Shown piece by piece: positions 1-8,206 of a DNA stretch of 64,000 bases. Source of the DNA: Comamonadaceae bacterium PBBC1 (GTDB lineage Bacteria > Pseudomonadota > Gammaproteobacteria > Burkholderiales > Burkholderiaceae_C); the NCBI GenBank assembly GCA_002256145.1, contig NKIP01000005.1, positions 65,618 to 129,617 of the forward strand, written 5' to 3'. The position numbers and the translations under genes were made by a program. The notes beneath the pieces were generated by a model. The model worked only from the letters and a program-made list of their open reading frames with translations, was not told the origin of the DNA and did not search any database. Within the stretch, counting starts at the first letter, position 1. Each line of letters starts with the position of its first letter.

Positions 1-7
1 CTTTCAT
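1..7 (-). CDS. rpmE: Start of ribosomal protein bL31 gene (partial)
   Basis: Only the first codons lie in the window: on the minus strand an ATG followed by AAA G. An AAAAGGA Shine-Dalgarno sequence sits a few bases upstream (about positions 12-18). The position directly downstream of rho and the ATGAAAG start fit bL31, which follows rho in many betaproteobacteria. The identification rests on context, because almost no coding sequence is visible. Confidence 0.45.
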
Positions 8-81
8 GGGGAAATCCTTTTATTTTCGCTACGGTAGCCACACTTCAGCCTATCTGAGTGCACTTTCCGCAAAACTTGTCG

Positions 82-87
82 ATTATA
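82..87 (-). promoter_or_regulatory. Candidate -10 element in the rho-rpmE gap
   Basis: A perfect TATAAT on the minus strand lies just after the rho stop codon and about 75 bases before the presumed rpmE start. I see no good -35 at the right distance, which would fall inside the end of rho. The same CTATAATCG context occurs upstream of gloB in this window. It could let rpmE be transcribed independently of rho. Confidence 0.35.
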
Positions 88-92
88 GGGCA

Positions 93-1355
93 TCAACCGC
101 CGCGTCGCATCATGTCGAAGAACTCGGAGTTGTTCTTGGTGGCTTTCATGCTCTTCAAGACCATCTCCATCGCCTCGATTTCGTCCATGTTGTACATGAA
201 CTGGCGCAAGATGCGGGTTTTTTGCAGCACTTCGGGTTGCAGCAGCAACTCTTCTCGGCGGGTGCCGCTGCGGTTCAGGTTGATGGCCGGGAACACCCGT
301 TTTTCGTACAGGCGGCGCTCGAGGTGAATCTCGCAGTTGCCGGTGCCCTTGAATTCTTCAAAGATCACCTCGTCCATGCGGCTGCCGGTGTCGACCAAGG
401 CGGTGGCAATGATGGTCAAACTGCCGCCTTCTTCCACATTGCGGGCCGCGCCAAAGAAGCGCTTGGGGCGCTGCAGGGCGTTGGCATCCACACCACCCGA
501 CAGCACTTTGCCCGACGAGGGCACCACGTTGTTGTAGGCGCGGGCCAGACGGGTGATCGAGTCGAGCAAGATCACCACGTCTTTTTTCAGCTCGACCAAG
601 CGCTTGGCACGTTCAATCACCATTTCGGCCACGTGCACATGGCGCGAAGCGGGTTCGTCAAAGGTCGAAGAGATCACTTCGCCGCGCACGCTGCGTTGCA
701 TCTCGGTCACTTCTTCCGGGCGCTCGTCCACCAGCAACACCATCAGGTGCACATCGGGGTAGTTGGCGGTGATGGCGTGGGCGATCTGCTGCATCATCAC
801 CGTCTTGCCCGACTTGGGCTGCGCCACGATCAGGGCGCGCTGGCCGCGGCCCAGGGGCGCAATGATGTCGATCACGCGGGCGGTGATGTTTTCTTCGCCC
901 TTGATGTCACGCTCCAAACGCATCTGCTCTTTGGGAAACAGCGGCGTCAGGTTTTCAAACATGACTTTGTGTTTGTTGTTCTCGGGCAGGTCGTCGTTGA
1001 CCTTGTCCAGTTTGGTCAGGGCAAAGTAGCGCTCGCCGTCTTTGGGGATGCGCACTTCGCCTTCAATCATGTCGCCGGTGTGCAGGTTAAAGCGGCGCAC
1101 CTGGCTGGGGCTGATGTAGATGTCGTCGGTGCTGGCCGTGTAGCTCGAGTCGGGACTGCGCAAGAAGCCAAAACCGTCGGGCAATATCTCGAGCACACCA
1201 TCGGCAAAGACCTGTTCACCAGCTTTGGCGCGTTTTTTGATGATGGCAAACATCAGCTCCTGTTTGCGCATGCGACCGGTGTTCTCGATTTCGAGTGTGT
1301 CGGCTTGCTTCAGGAGTTCGGACACATGAAGTGCCTTGAGTTCGTTCAAATGCAT
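93..1355 (-). CDS. rho: Transcription termination factor Rho
   Basis: Hexameric RNA-dependent ATPase that translocates along nascent RNA and ends transcription. The protein is 420 residues, the usual family length, starting MHLNELK. Residues 1-45 form the helical N-terminal domain. The cold-shock-type primary RNA-binding domain follows, with DGFGFLR at about 60-66. The RecA-like ATPase has Walker A QPKSGKT at about 179-185, then a Walker B region ([13 protein letters not shown]) and the Q/R-loop region. An in-frame upstream ATG would add 25 residues (MALNISTRL...), but the conserved Rho N-terminus and family length favour 1355. trxA lies upstream on the same strand behind a strong terminator, so rho probably has its own promoter. 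rpmE follows. Confidence 0.98.
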   Translation of the reverse strand: MHLNELKALHVSELLKQADTLEIENTGRMRKQELMFAIIKKRAKAGEQVFADGVLEILPDGFGFLRSPDSSYTASTDDIYISPSQVRRFNLHTGDMIEGEVRIPKDGERYFALTKLDKVNDDLPENNKHKVMFENLTPLFPKEQMRLERDIKGEENITARVIDIIAPLGRGQRALIVAQPKSGKTVMMQQIAHAITANYPDVHLMVLLVDERPEEVTEMQRSVRGEVISSTFDEPASRHVHVAEMVIERAKRLVELKKDVVILLDSITRLARAYNNVVPSSGKVLSGGVDANALQRPKRFFGAARNVEEGGSLTIIATALVDTGSRMDEVIFEEFKGTGNCEIHLERRLYEKRVFPAINLNRSGTRREELLLQPEVLQKTRILRQFMYNMDEIEAMEMVLKSMKATKNNSEFFDMMRRGG

Positions 1356-1530
1356 GGGAATGGGCCTGTGGCGAATCGGTCGATTGGAGACCGTTTTTCG
1401 GGGTAACCGGGTGGAAATGTTCAGAGCCAAAAACTGCCCAGGGGTTGGGGGCTGGAATTTTCGACAATCAAGGCGCTGGTCCCTGTTCGGGATGCCTGAG
1501 AGAAATTATGACAGGTTTTCAGGCCCGTCC

Positions 1531-1562
1531 AAAAACAAAAAAACCGGGCCCACGGGGCCCGG
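1531..1562 (-). terminator. Intrinsic terminator of trxA
   Basis: Perfect 8-bp GC stem (CCGGGCCC / GGGCCCGG at 1544-1551 and 1555-1562) with a 3-nt loop. On the minus strand it is followed by a run of Ts interrupted by one G (1531-1543). It lies 44 bases past the trxA stop and separates trxA from rho. Confidence 0.88.
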
Positions 1563-1605
1563 TGAGGTCTCAACCAGATGAACAAGGGGCTTGGCCCCTG
1601 CAGCA

Positions 1606-1938
1606 TCAGGCCAATTGTTGGTCGATGAAAGCGGTCAATTGAGACTTGCTCATGGCACCCACTTTGGTGGCAGCAAGTTGACCGTCTTTGAAAATCATGA
1701 GGGTTGGAATGCCCCGAATGCCGAACTTGGCTGGCACATCGCGGTTGTCGTCCACATTCATCTTGGCGATTTGGAGCTTGCCCTCGTAGGCGCTGGCCAC
1801 TTCGTCAAGGATGGGGGCAATCATTTTGCATGGACCGCACCATTCGGCCCAAAAGTCGACCACCACGGGCTGGCTCGACTGGAGCACGTCAGCTTCGAAA
1901 GTGGCGTCGGTGGTGTGTTTGATCAAATCGCTGGCCAT
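1606..1938 (-). CDS. trxA: Thioredoxin
   Basis: Cytoplasmic thiol-disulfide reductase of 110 residues, the classic thioredoxin length. The redox motif WCGPC is at 33-37, preceded by VVVDFWAE. The conserved cis-proline segment ([12 protein letters not shown]) and the C-terminal helix are present. An AAGGA Shine-Dalgarno sequence sits about 10 bases before the ATG. The gene appears monocistronic, with its own terminator at 1531-1562. The trxA-rho order is common in betaproteobacteria. Confidence 0.98.
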   Translation of the reverse strand: MASDLIKHTTDATFEADVLQSSQPVVVDFWAEWCGPCKMIAPILDEVASAYEGKLQIAKMNVDDNRDVPAKFGIRGIPTLMIFKDGQLAATKVGAMSKSQLTAFIDQQLA

Positions 1939-2039
1939 GGCCTTTTCCTTGTGAACATTGAGATGCGGATAAAGTTAAGCCTATTTTGACAGAAACATGA
2001 CGCCTTCGCCCAACAGTGCTGCGTTCTTTGATCCCCACC

Positions 2040-3365
2040 ATGACTCCCACAGTGCCCACATCCCAGCCAGTCGATTTTCCTGTATTGCAAACCGAGGTGG
2101 CCATTGTGGGCGGTGGCCCCGCGGGTTTGATGGCGGCCGAGGTTTTGTCCCAAGCTGGCGTGTCTGTGCACTTGTTTGACGCCATGCCCTCTGTGGGGCG
2201 TAAATTTTTGTTGGCAGGTCGAGGGGGCTTGAACCTGACCCATTCCGAACCTTTTGAACTGTTTCACACCCGTTTTGGTGCACGTCAAAACGAGATTGCA
2301 ACTTGGCTCCAACACACCGATGCCCGAGCGGTACGTGATTGGGCAAAAGGTTTGGGCGTAGACACTTTTGTGGGCACCTCCGGGCGGGTTTTTCCAGCCG
2401 AAATGAAGGCGGCACCGCTTTTGCGTGCCTGGTTGCACCGTTTGCGCCACCCCGCTTGCGGTGTGCCTGTTCAATTTCACATGCGCCATCACTGGCGTGG
2501 TTGGCAGGGTGATCGCTTGGTTTTTCACCGTCAATTCGATGCACAAACCGTGCATGTGCAGGCCCAAGTTACCTTGTTGGCTTTAGGGGGTGCCAGTTGG
2601 CCACGTCTGGGGTCCGACGGTGCCTGGGTTTCTTTGATGCAAGGCCAAGGTGTTGAGGTGGCCGATCTGCAGCCCGCTAACTGCGGTTTTGATGTGCTCG
2701 GCCGACAAGGCCAAGGGTGGACCTCACACTTTTTGGATAAATTTGCAGGTCATCCGCTCAAATCGGTGGCATTGACGGTGCAAGGGCTTACCGACGTATT
2801 GACGCCAAACCGATTTTCGCGACGGGGCGAGTTCGTGATCACCCAAACCGGTGTGGAGGGCAGCTTGGTTTATGCTGCTTCGGCATGGTTACGCGATGAC
2901 CTGTTGTCTTGTGGGCACGCGGAGTTCTTGTTGGATTTGTTGCCTGACAAAACTTTGGCGCAAGTCGAAAAAGAGGTCTCATGGCCGCGTGGCAGCCGCA
3001 GCCTGAGCAGTCACCTCAAAAGCCGCTTGGGTCTGGATGGCGTCAAAATGGGTTTGCTTCATGAACTGTGCCCGCCTGAGGTACTGCAGCAGCCTGACGT
3101 TTTGGCCACACACATCAAGGCACTGCCGGTGAGTCTGAAAAGTCCTAGGTCTGTGATCGAGGCCATCAGCACGGCAGGAGGGGTTAAATGGTCGTCCCTG
3201 GGTGAAGATTTACGGCTCAAAGTCCGTCCCGATGTTTACTGCGCGGGTGAAATGCTGGATTGGGAGGCTCCTACGGGAGGGTATTTGTTGACCGCTTGTT
3301 TGGCCAGTGGTGTACAGGCTGCCCGTGGAATTTTGTCGAATTCATTCACAAAAAAACACAATTGA
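2040..3365 (+). CDS. YhiN/HI0933-family FAD-dependent flavoprotein
   Basis: About 441 residues of the HI0933-like (YhiN, TIGR03862-like) flavoprotein family, whose physiological substrate is not settled. An N-terminal dinucleotide-binding motif GGGPAGL follows strand VAIV. The family signature VGRKFLLAGRGGLNLTHS is near residue 55. The C-terminal FAD-contact segment has CAGEMLDWEAPTGGYLL followed by ACLASG. The start is the ATG at 2040. A GTG at 2016 is also in frame, and neither has a strong Shine-Dalgarno sequence. The gene is divergent from trxA with about 100 bases between them and looks single. Confidence 0.86.
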   Translation: MTPTVPTSQPVDFPVLQTEVAIVGGGPAGLMAAEVLSQAGVSVHLFDAMPSVGRKFLLAGRGGLNLTHSEPFELFHTRFGARQNEIATWLQHTDARAVRDWAKGLGVDTFVGTSGRVFPAEMKAAPLLRAWLHRLRHPACGVPVQFHMRHHWRGWQGDRLVFHRQFDAQTVHVQAQVTLLALGGASWPRLGSDGAWVSLMQGQGVEVADLQPANCGFDVLGRQGQGWTSHFLDKFAGHPLKSVALTVQGLTDVLTPNRFSRRGEFVITQTGVEGSLVYAASAWLRDDLLSCGHAEFLLDLLPDKTLAQVEKEVSWPRGSRSLSSHLKSRLGLDGVKMGLLHELCPPEVLQQPDVLATHIKALPVSLKSPRSVIEAISTAGGVKWSSLGEDLRLKVRPDVYCAGEMLDWEAPTGGYLLTACLASGVQAARGILSNSFTKKHN

Positions 3366-3433
3366 TGTATTCCAACCGGGCGTGAGCTGCGTTATGAAAG
3401 GGTAAATAACCCTATCCCATGAACGAGGTTGAC

Positions 3434-3727
3434 ATGACGCCAGCAGTTACCAAGGAATACCAGTGTGCCGTTGAGGAGGCAGCCAACGCTTTCATGAAAG
3501 TGATGGCCCTGCGTGGATTCAACGTGCGCGACTATCCCCAGAACTTTGTGGCCCACATGGCCAAAAGTACTCAATTGGACTTTGAGGTCAGCCGTGCAGG
3601 TCCCCATGCTCATGCCGATGCCCTGGTTTCCGACGTGCTCAGCACGGCCCCTTTTGCACCCAAACTCGTGGCAGTCCCAAAAGATAAAAGTTTGGCATTT
3701 CCTTCTTTGCGCCGCCGTTTGGCCTGA
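3434..3727 (+). CDS. Small protein of unknown function (97 residues)
   Basis: I do not recognise this protein. It is soluble, with no signal peptide or membrane segment, and ends in a basic tail (SLRRRLA). The ATG at 3434 is preferred because a GAGG Shine-Dalgarno sequence lies 5 bases upstream. An in-frame ATG at 3419 has no ribosome-binding site. Codon use matches the neighbours. The gene follows the flavoprotein on the same strand after about 68 bases and is followed by a hairpin at 3756-3783. Confidence 0.68.
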   Translation: MTPAVTKEYQCAVEEAANAFMKVMALRGFNVRDYPQNFVAHMAKSTQLDFEVSRAGPHAHADALVSDVLSTAPFAPKLVAVPKDKSLAFPSLRRRLA

Positions 3728-3755
3728 ACCCCAAGCAACTTGCTTCCTGAAGAAT

Positions 3756-3783
3756 CCAGCCCAGCCTGTTTGAACTGGGCTGG
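3756..3783. repeat. Inverted repeat, 9-bp perfect stem
   Basis: CCAGCCCAG at 3756-3764 and CTGGGCTGG at 3775-3783 with a 10-nt loop, 28 bases past the small gene. No T-tract follows on either strand, so it may stabilise the mRNA 3' end or be a Rho-dependent terminator rather than an intrinsic one. Confidence 0.6.
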
Positions 3784-3824
3784 CCCTGCTGGCGACTGGA
3801 TAGGTTCAAGGTCTGCAAACCATG

Positions 3825-3858
3825 ACCACTTGTAGGGCAAGCGCCTACAAGGAGTGGT
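3825..3858. repeat. Second hairpin upstream of the histidine kinase
   Basis: ACCACT...AGTGGT flanks an inner TGTAGG...CCTACA stem, with an AGG bulge. With the 3756-3783 inverted repeat it is the only structure I see in the roughly 270-base gap before the kinase start at 4001. It may form the leader of the kinase mRNA. Function unknown. Confidence 0.45.
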
Positions 3859-4000
3859 TTACAAGCGCCTGCGCGGAGTCTGTGGTTTGAACGATTGCAG
3901 GGCATGTCTCATCTGGGGACAGCCTTGTCATTGGTATGGCTATACCATGCAGAGCATGCGCCTTTTATTTCTAAACCAGCCACTCGTTTTTCTTGTGCCG

Positions 4001-6235
4001 ATGCTCAAACAGGCGATCAAAACCTGGGTTTTGGGCTGGTGGATCATTTTCATAGGTTTGTCATCCCCCTGCGCAATCGGGGCGACACAGCAAGAATGGT
4101 ACATCGATCAAGCGTACCTTACAGGGATGTCCCTGCCGCGCCGCGTCGTGTTACCCCATGTATTGATGCCTCAGGATTTTTCGCCTGAGGGCAGTCGGGT
4201 TTTGTACAACTTGCGCTTGGATTTGCCCGAAGCGCCTCAAGGACCATTGGCCGTCCTCATACCGAAGCTCAGTCTCTCGGGTTCGGTCTACATCAACGGA
4301 TTTTTTGTCAACAGCTGTGGGCAAGGGCCATTGGAGGCACTGCGTTGCTTGCACACGCCACTCTTTTTGACCACCCCTGCCAGTGTTTGGCGTGCCGGTG
4401 AAAACACGATCGAGATTGAAATCTATGCAACCCGTCGGCAAGTGAGTGGTTTGTCATCGGTTCGAGTGGGTGAGATCGAGCATTTGTACGATCAAAAATT
4501 TCGGTTCAATCAATGGCTCAAAACTGAGTTTTTAGTTGCGCTTTTTTGGGTGAGCGCCGTTTTTGGGTTTTTGTCTTTGACGGTTTATTTCATTTTGCAC
4601 AAAGAACTGGCCTACCTTTGGTTTGGTCTAGGCTGTCTGGCTCACATGTTGGGTTTGCTCAACATGACGGTCACTCGCCCATGGATCAACATCGAAGTGT
4701 TTGCTTGGCTCGTCGTGTCCTCCCGGTTTTTCGCGACACCCATGGCCTTGCTCACCATGTTGTCCTTGTTTGGCAAGTTGCGTATTTGGATGATTGTGGC
4801 CATGGTGGGTTTTGCGTTGACTGGTACTGTGCTGATGGCGTTCTCATCGGTGAACCGGCCATTGATCGCCTTGTTGTTCGTCGTCTTTTTGGTCATTGGT
4901 TTTACTTTGATGACCTTGTCCATTTTTTGGGCGTTTCAGTCACGCAGCCCTATCAAAATTTTCACCAGTTCCATGGCCATGCTTTTGGTGTTTGCGGGCA
5001 TTGCCGATTGGATGCGATTTTCTGGGCAGTCCAATTTCGAAGGCAGCTATTTATTTCCTTATGTGTACAGCGCCATGTTGCTCACGCTGGGCACCGTGCT
5101 CATTCGCAGTTTGGCCACTTCTTTGCGTCAATCCCGCGCTGATCGGATGCATTTGGAGCGCCGTGCCGCCGAGCGTATGGCTTATGAGATCACGGAGAAC
5201 ATTCCTGTGGGGACTTACACCGTGATTTTCAAGCCGGGAGAGGCACAAGGTCGTTTCCTTTTTGTGAGCCAACGCTTCATTGAGTTGACAGGCCTGAACC
5301 GTCAGGATTTGTTGAATGATCCCAATGTGTTTGCAGAAATTCTGCATAGAAAAGCTTTATCCGACTGGGAGGACTTCATTCGTCACCGCTCGGACACGCG
5401 AGTGTCGTCGCCCAAGGAGTTTCCTATTTTTCCTGTGGGTCGAGAAATGCGCTGGGTCAACAGCGAGGCTGTAGCGAGAACCTTGCCTGACGGTTCCCTC
5501 CTTTTCGAAGGCGTGTTGTTTGACCGGACCGATGTGGTCAAAGCCAAAGCAGAGTCAGACCGCATTCGAAACCAATTGCAGTTGAGGCAAATCGAGCAAT
5601 CGCGCACCAAGGAACGCGAGCAACTGCTTCGAGACATGCACGATGGTTTTGGCTCTCAGTTGGCCGGTGTGCGCATGATGGCCGAAAAAGGCCGTATTCG
5701 GCCCGAAGAGTTTCCCGAGTTTTTGCGTGAAATCACCGCCGACCTGCACCTCGTGGTGGACACCTTGGGTCAGATCAATATCACCTTGCAAGAGGCCTTG
5801 GTGGACATGCATCACCGACTCGAACGGCGCTTTGCCAGCAACGGTCCCCAATTGAAGTGGGATGTTCAGCTCAAGGACTTGCCCCCTCTGGCTCCGCGCA
5901 AAATTTTGCAAGCGCTGCGTCTGGTCCAAGAGGCTTTGAACAACGCCTACAAACACGCTCATGCCCAGCATGTGAGTTTTACAGCCCATTTCGATGCCAA
6001 GCTCGACCAGTTGACCTTGTCGGTGCGTGACGATGGCCGTGGGCTCATGCCGCCCATGGACCGAGGCCGGGGCATCAGCAACATGCGCTACCGTGCCCGC
6101 GAAATGGGCGGTGTCTTTCATTTGATCGAACACCACCCCGGTGTGGAGGTTTTGCTACGCGTGCCCCGGGTGTCCGAGCAGCAACGGATCGATTCAAATG
6201 AGCTTGTAGCTGATGGCCATGTTGACCGCCTGTGA
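4001..6235 (+). CDS. Membrane sensor histidine kinase (7TM-like, PAS, NarL-type kinase)
   Basis: Sensor kinase of about 744 residues. Residues 1-28 are a signal peptide (MLKQAIK, hydrophobic core, AIGA). A periplasmic domain to about residue 170 resembles the 7TMR-DISM type. A block of about seven hydrophobic helices follows (about 175-375), then a PAS-like domain (about 395-515). The dimerisation/phospho-acceptor segment is RDMHDGFGSQL with His547, typical of HisKA_3 (NarX/DegS-like) kinases. The HATPase has an N-box (EALNNAYKHAHA), DDGRG and a GRGISNMR G-box. The start is uncertain: ATGs at 3947 and 3956 and a GTG at 3854 are in frame, and 4001 gives the cleanest signal peptide. Its likely partner is the convergent NarL-type regulator, which overlaps its 3' end by 42 bases. 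The stimulus is unknown. Confidence 0.86.
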   Translation: MLKQAIKTWVLGWWIIFIGLSSPCAIGATQQEWYIDQAYLTGMSLPRRVVLPHVLMPQDFSPEGSRVLYNLRLDLPEAPQGPLAVLIPKLSLSGSVYINGFFVNSCGQGPLEALRCLHTPLFLTTPASVWRAGENTIEIEIYATRRQVSGLSSVRVGEIEHLYDQKFRFNQWLKTEFLVALFWVSAVFGFLSLTVYFILHKELAYLWFGLGCLAHMLGLLNMTVTRPWINIEVFAWLVVSSRFFATPMALLTMLSLFGKLRIWMIVAMVGFALTGTVLMAFSSVNRPLIALLFVVFLVIGFTLMTLSIFWAFQSRSPIKIFTSSMAMLLVFAGIADWMRFSGQSNFEGSYLFPYVYSAMLLTLGTVLIRSLATSLRQSRADRMHLERRAAERMAYEITENIPVGTYTVIFKPGEAQGRFLFVSQRFIELTGLNRQDLLNDPNVFAEILHRKALSDWEDFIRHRSDTRVSSPKEFPIFPVGREMRWVNSEAVARTLPDGSLLFEGVLFDRTDVVKAKAESDRIRNQLQLRQIEQSRTKEREQLLRDMHDGFGSQLAGVRMMAEKGRIRPEEFPEFLREITADLHLVVDTLGQINITLQEALVDMHHRLERRFASNGPQLKWDVQLKDLPPLAPRKILQALRLVQEALNNAYKHAHAQHVSFTAHFDAKLDQLTLSVRDDGRGLMPPMDRGRGISNMRYRAREMGGVFHLIEHHPGVEVLLRVPRVSEQQRIDSNELVADGHVDRL

Positions 6236-6877
6236 TTGTGAATTGACGTTCAGTTTTCTGTAAAGGCTGCGCACATTCGATTGCACGGTCGACAACGTCA
6301 CACCCATGCTGTCGGCCACCTTGTCATACGTCAACCCTTGGGCCAGCAATTGAAGGGTTTCATGCTCTCTTGGCGAGAGTTTGATGTCTTTGCGCTCGGG
6401 TGCTTTTTCTCCCGCCGCCGAGAGTTGCTTGAACAAAAAACGGGCCAGTCGGGGGCTCAAAGGGTAGACCCCCTGCAGCACTTGCTGAATGCCTTCGGTG
6501 ATTTCCGAAATGGACTCGTCTTTCAAGATGTAACCATTGGCGCCAGCCTCGATGGCCGTGAGTACCGCAGACTCTGAAGCCACCACCGAGATCACCACAA
6601 TGGGCATGTCTGCAAAGCGTTCGCGGCAAGCGCGAATCACTTCAATGCCACTCACATCGGGCAATCCCAAATCCACCAACACCAGATCCACAGCTTTGAT
6701 TTGGTGTTCAATCCAATCTTTGGCCACCAAGCCCTCGCTGAATTCAGTGATCTGCCAAGCGTCGCGCAGGCCTTGCATGGCATCGGTGATTTGTTCGGCA
6801 AACAGGTGGTTGTCCTCCACCAGCAAAAGCTGTCTTTGAACGCTGTTTGAGGGACTGTTTTGTGAAGAGGTGATCAT
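6194..6877 (-). CDS. NarL/FixJ-family response regulator
   Basis: A 227-residue two-domain regulator. The receiver has acidic residues E21 and D22, phospho-acceptor D69 (VDLVLVDLGLPD) and the conserved lysine in YILKDE. The C-terminal LuxR-type helix-turn-helix reads LSPREHETLQLLAQG then TVQSNVRSLYRKL. A TTG at 6892 could add five residues, but the ATG at 6877 is preferred. It overlaps the sensor kinase gene tail-to-tail by 42 bases, the expected partner by family. It also starts only 28 bases after the peptidyl-prolyl isomerase stop on the same strand with no visible terminator between them. It could therefore be the last gene of the adhesin operon and feed back on it. Confidence 0.92.
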   Translation of the reverse strand: MITSSQNSPSNSVQRQLLLVEDNHLFAEQITDAMQGLRDAWQITEFSEGLVAKDWIEHQIKAVDLVLVDLGLPDVSGIEVIRACRERFADMPIVVISVVASESAVLTAIEAGANGYILKDESISEITEGIQQVLQGVYPLSPRLARFLFKQLSAAGEKAPERKDIKLSPREHETLQLLAQGLTYDKVADSMGVTLSTVQSNVRSLYRKLNVNSQSQAVNMAISYKLI

Positions 6878-6905
6878 CCGTAGATGATACAAAACAAGAG
6901 CAGCA

Positions 6906-7757
6906 TTACTTAATGGATGCTTTTTGTCTCAGTTCGGATAATTTGAGAGTCAGTGTTTTTTGCGCCAGCAACTCCAGCAACTGTGGCCGAATTTTGTCCA
7001 ATGGCTGTGGCGACACGGGACGCGTTGCTTGCAAGTTCAAAACATGCCATCCCAGAGCTGTGCGCACAGGCTCTGACCACAGCTGCTCAGCCGTCATTTG
7101 ACGCACGGCTTGTGCCACTTCGGGCACCAGCTGTTGCATGCCGACCCAGCCTACCAGACCGCCTTGGGCTTTGCTGTCCGGGTCGATTGAAAATTCTGCG
7201 GCCAAAGTCGCCAGCGCTTCACCTTTCTGAATGCGCGAGATCAGGCGTTTGGCCAGGTCTTGGGTGTCCACCACGATGTGGGCCATCAACAGTTCTTGCT
7301 TGTCCATTTGCGCCAACTGCGCTTGGTACTCTTGTTGAATGGCGGCATCGCTGATGGGGTTATCTGCCAACACTTTTTGTTGCCACAAACGCACCAGTGC
7401 ACCTTGGCTGGCCAAGGCCATTTGGGCCTGCACCAAGGGATTTTTGTCAAGGCCTTGGGCCCGTGCGTCTTGTACCATCAAGGCTTGGTGAATCAGTCCT
7501 TCACGCACCGTTTCGCGCAAAGCCGGGCTGCTGGGCGTGCCTTTGGCCATGGCCTCGCGAAACAGCACTTCGGCCAGCGCCGTGGGTTGCGCTTGCTCAT
7601 TGACCCACACAAAAGGTTGGGCCAAAACTTGTTGAACTTCGGCCGGCGTTTGGGCCATCACATGGCCGCTCCATAAAGCCAGCAGGACCAAGGCCCAAGG
7701 TTTTCGGTTCTGATTTGAACAAGGGTGAAACATCTCGTGGGGCATGGGTAAGGACAT
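6906..7757 (-). CDS. Periplasmic parvulin-type peptidyl-prolyl isomerase
   Basis: About 283 residues. An N-terminal signal peptide (hydrophobic ALVLLALWSG, then VMAQ) is followed by a SurA/PpiC-like helical region. A rotamase domain spans about 150-250 (LLMAHIVV, LAAEFSIDPDSKAQGGLVGWV, then ALGWHVLNL). Parvulins of this type help outer-membrane and exported proteins fold in the periplasm. The ATG at 7757 shares its A with the preceding TGA stop (TGATG), indicating translational coupling to the lipoprotein gene. Being directly downstream of the giant adhesin, it may be a dedicated chaperone for it; that role is inferred from context. Confidence 0.86.
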   Translation of the reverse strand: MSLPMPHEMFHPCSNQNRKPWALVLLALWSGHVMAQTPAEVQQVLAQPFVWVNEQAQPTALAEVLFREAMAKGTPSSPALRETVREGLIHQALMVQDARAQGLDKNPLVQAQMALASQGALVRLWQQKVLADNPISDAAIQQEYQAQLAQMDKQELLMAHIVVDTQDLAKRLISRIQKGEALATLAAEFSIDPDSKAQGGLVGWVGMQQLVPEVAQAVRQMTAEQLWSEPVRTALGWHVLNLQATRPVSPQPLDKIRPQLLELLAQKTLTLKLSELRQKASIK

Positions 7758-8194
7758 CAATATTTGGCCGAGAAGAAAGTCACTTTGAGGGGTGTTTTGT
7801 AGGGCGTGGTCGGTGCCCCCAGTGTGGGATAAAACCAGGCGGTGGCTTGCAGCGGATTGTCATGCAACATGTACAGCCCGCCATCGACTTCAATCACCGC
7901 GCCGTCTTGTGTGCTGAAACGCAATGCCCTGGAGGCCTGGTAATAAACCCCTCGATCATCTGCAAATTTGGCACGGTAGGGCGCATCCGGCAAGTTCAAA
8001 AAAACACCGGGCGAAACCATGTGCTGGTGCGCATCGTCCAGCGCCAACCACGAGCCTTGGGCATAGCCTCCGCGAGCGTTGCCCAGCTCTTGCAAGTGGC
8101 CGCATCCACTCAAGGACAAGGCCAGCACCACGGCCGCGAGGGCCGACGAGCGCAGACCCAAGCTGCGCAAAAGGGGAGGTTGTTGAAGCATCAT
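7757..8194 (-). CDS. Small predicted lipoprotein of unknown function
   Basis: A 145-residue protein with a signal peptide ending in lipobox LSGC (Cys31). Residue 32 is Gly, not Asp, so outer-membrane sorting by Lol is plausible. The mature part is short and beta-rich (GAVIEVDGGLYMLHDNP, TPLKVTFFSAKY). I do not recognise a family. Two adjacent ATGs (8194 and 8191) are possible starts. The gene begins 12 bases after the giant adhesin stop and is coupled to the downstream isomerase gene, so it belongs to the adhesin operon. A role in adhesin export or anchoring is only an inference. Confidence 0.76.
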   Translation of the reverse strand: MMLQQPPLLRSLGLRSSALAAVVLALSLSGCGHLQELGNARGGYAQGSWLALDDAHQHMVSPGVFLNLPDAPYRAKFADDRGVYYQASRALRFSTQDGAVIEVDGGLYMLHDNPLQATAWFYPTLGAPTTPYKTPLKVTFFSAKY

Positions 8195-8206
8195 GACAAA
8201 GTCTTG

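Noticed and set aside
6..1406. Plus-strand open frame antisense to rho
   Set aside because: It is fully explained by codon bias of rho on the minus strand; the translation is His/Phe/Val-rich with no domain.
3756..3783. Inverted repeat as an intrinsic terminator
   Set aside because: A stable stem, but no T tract follows on either strand.
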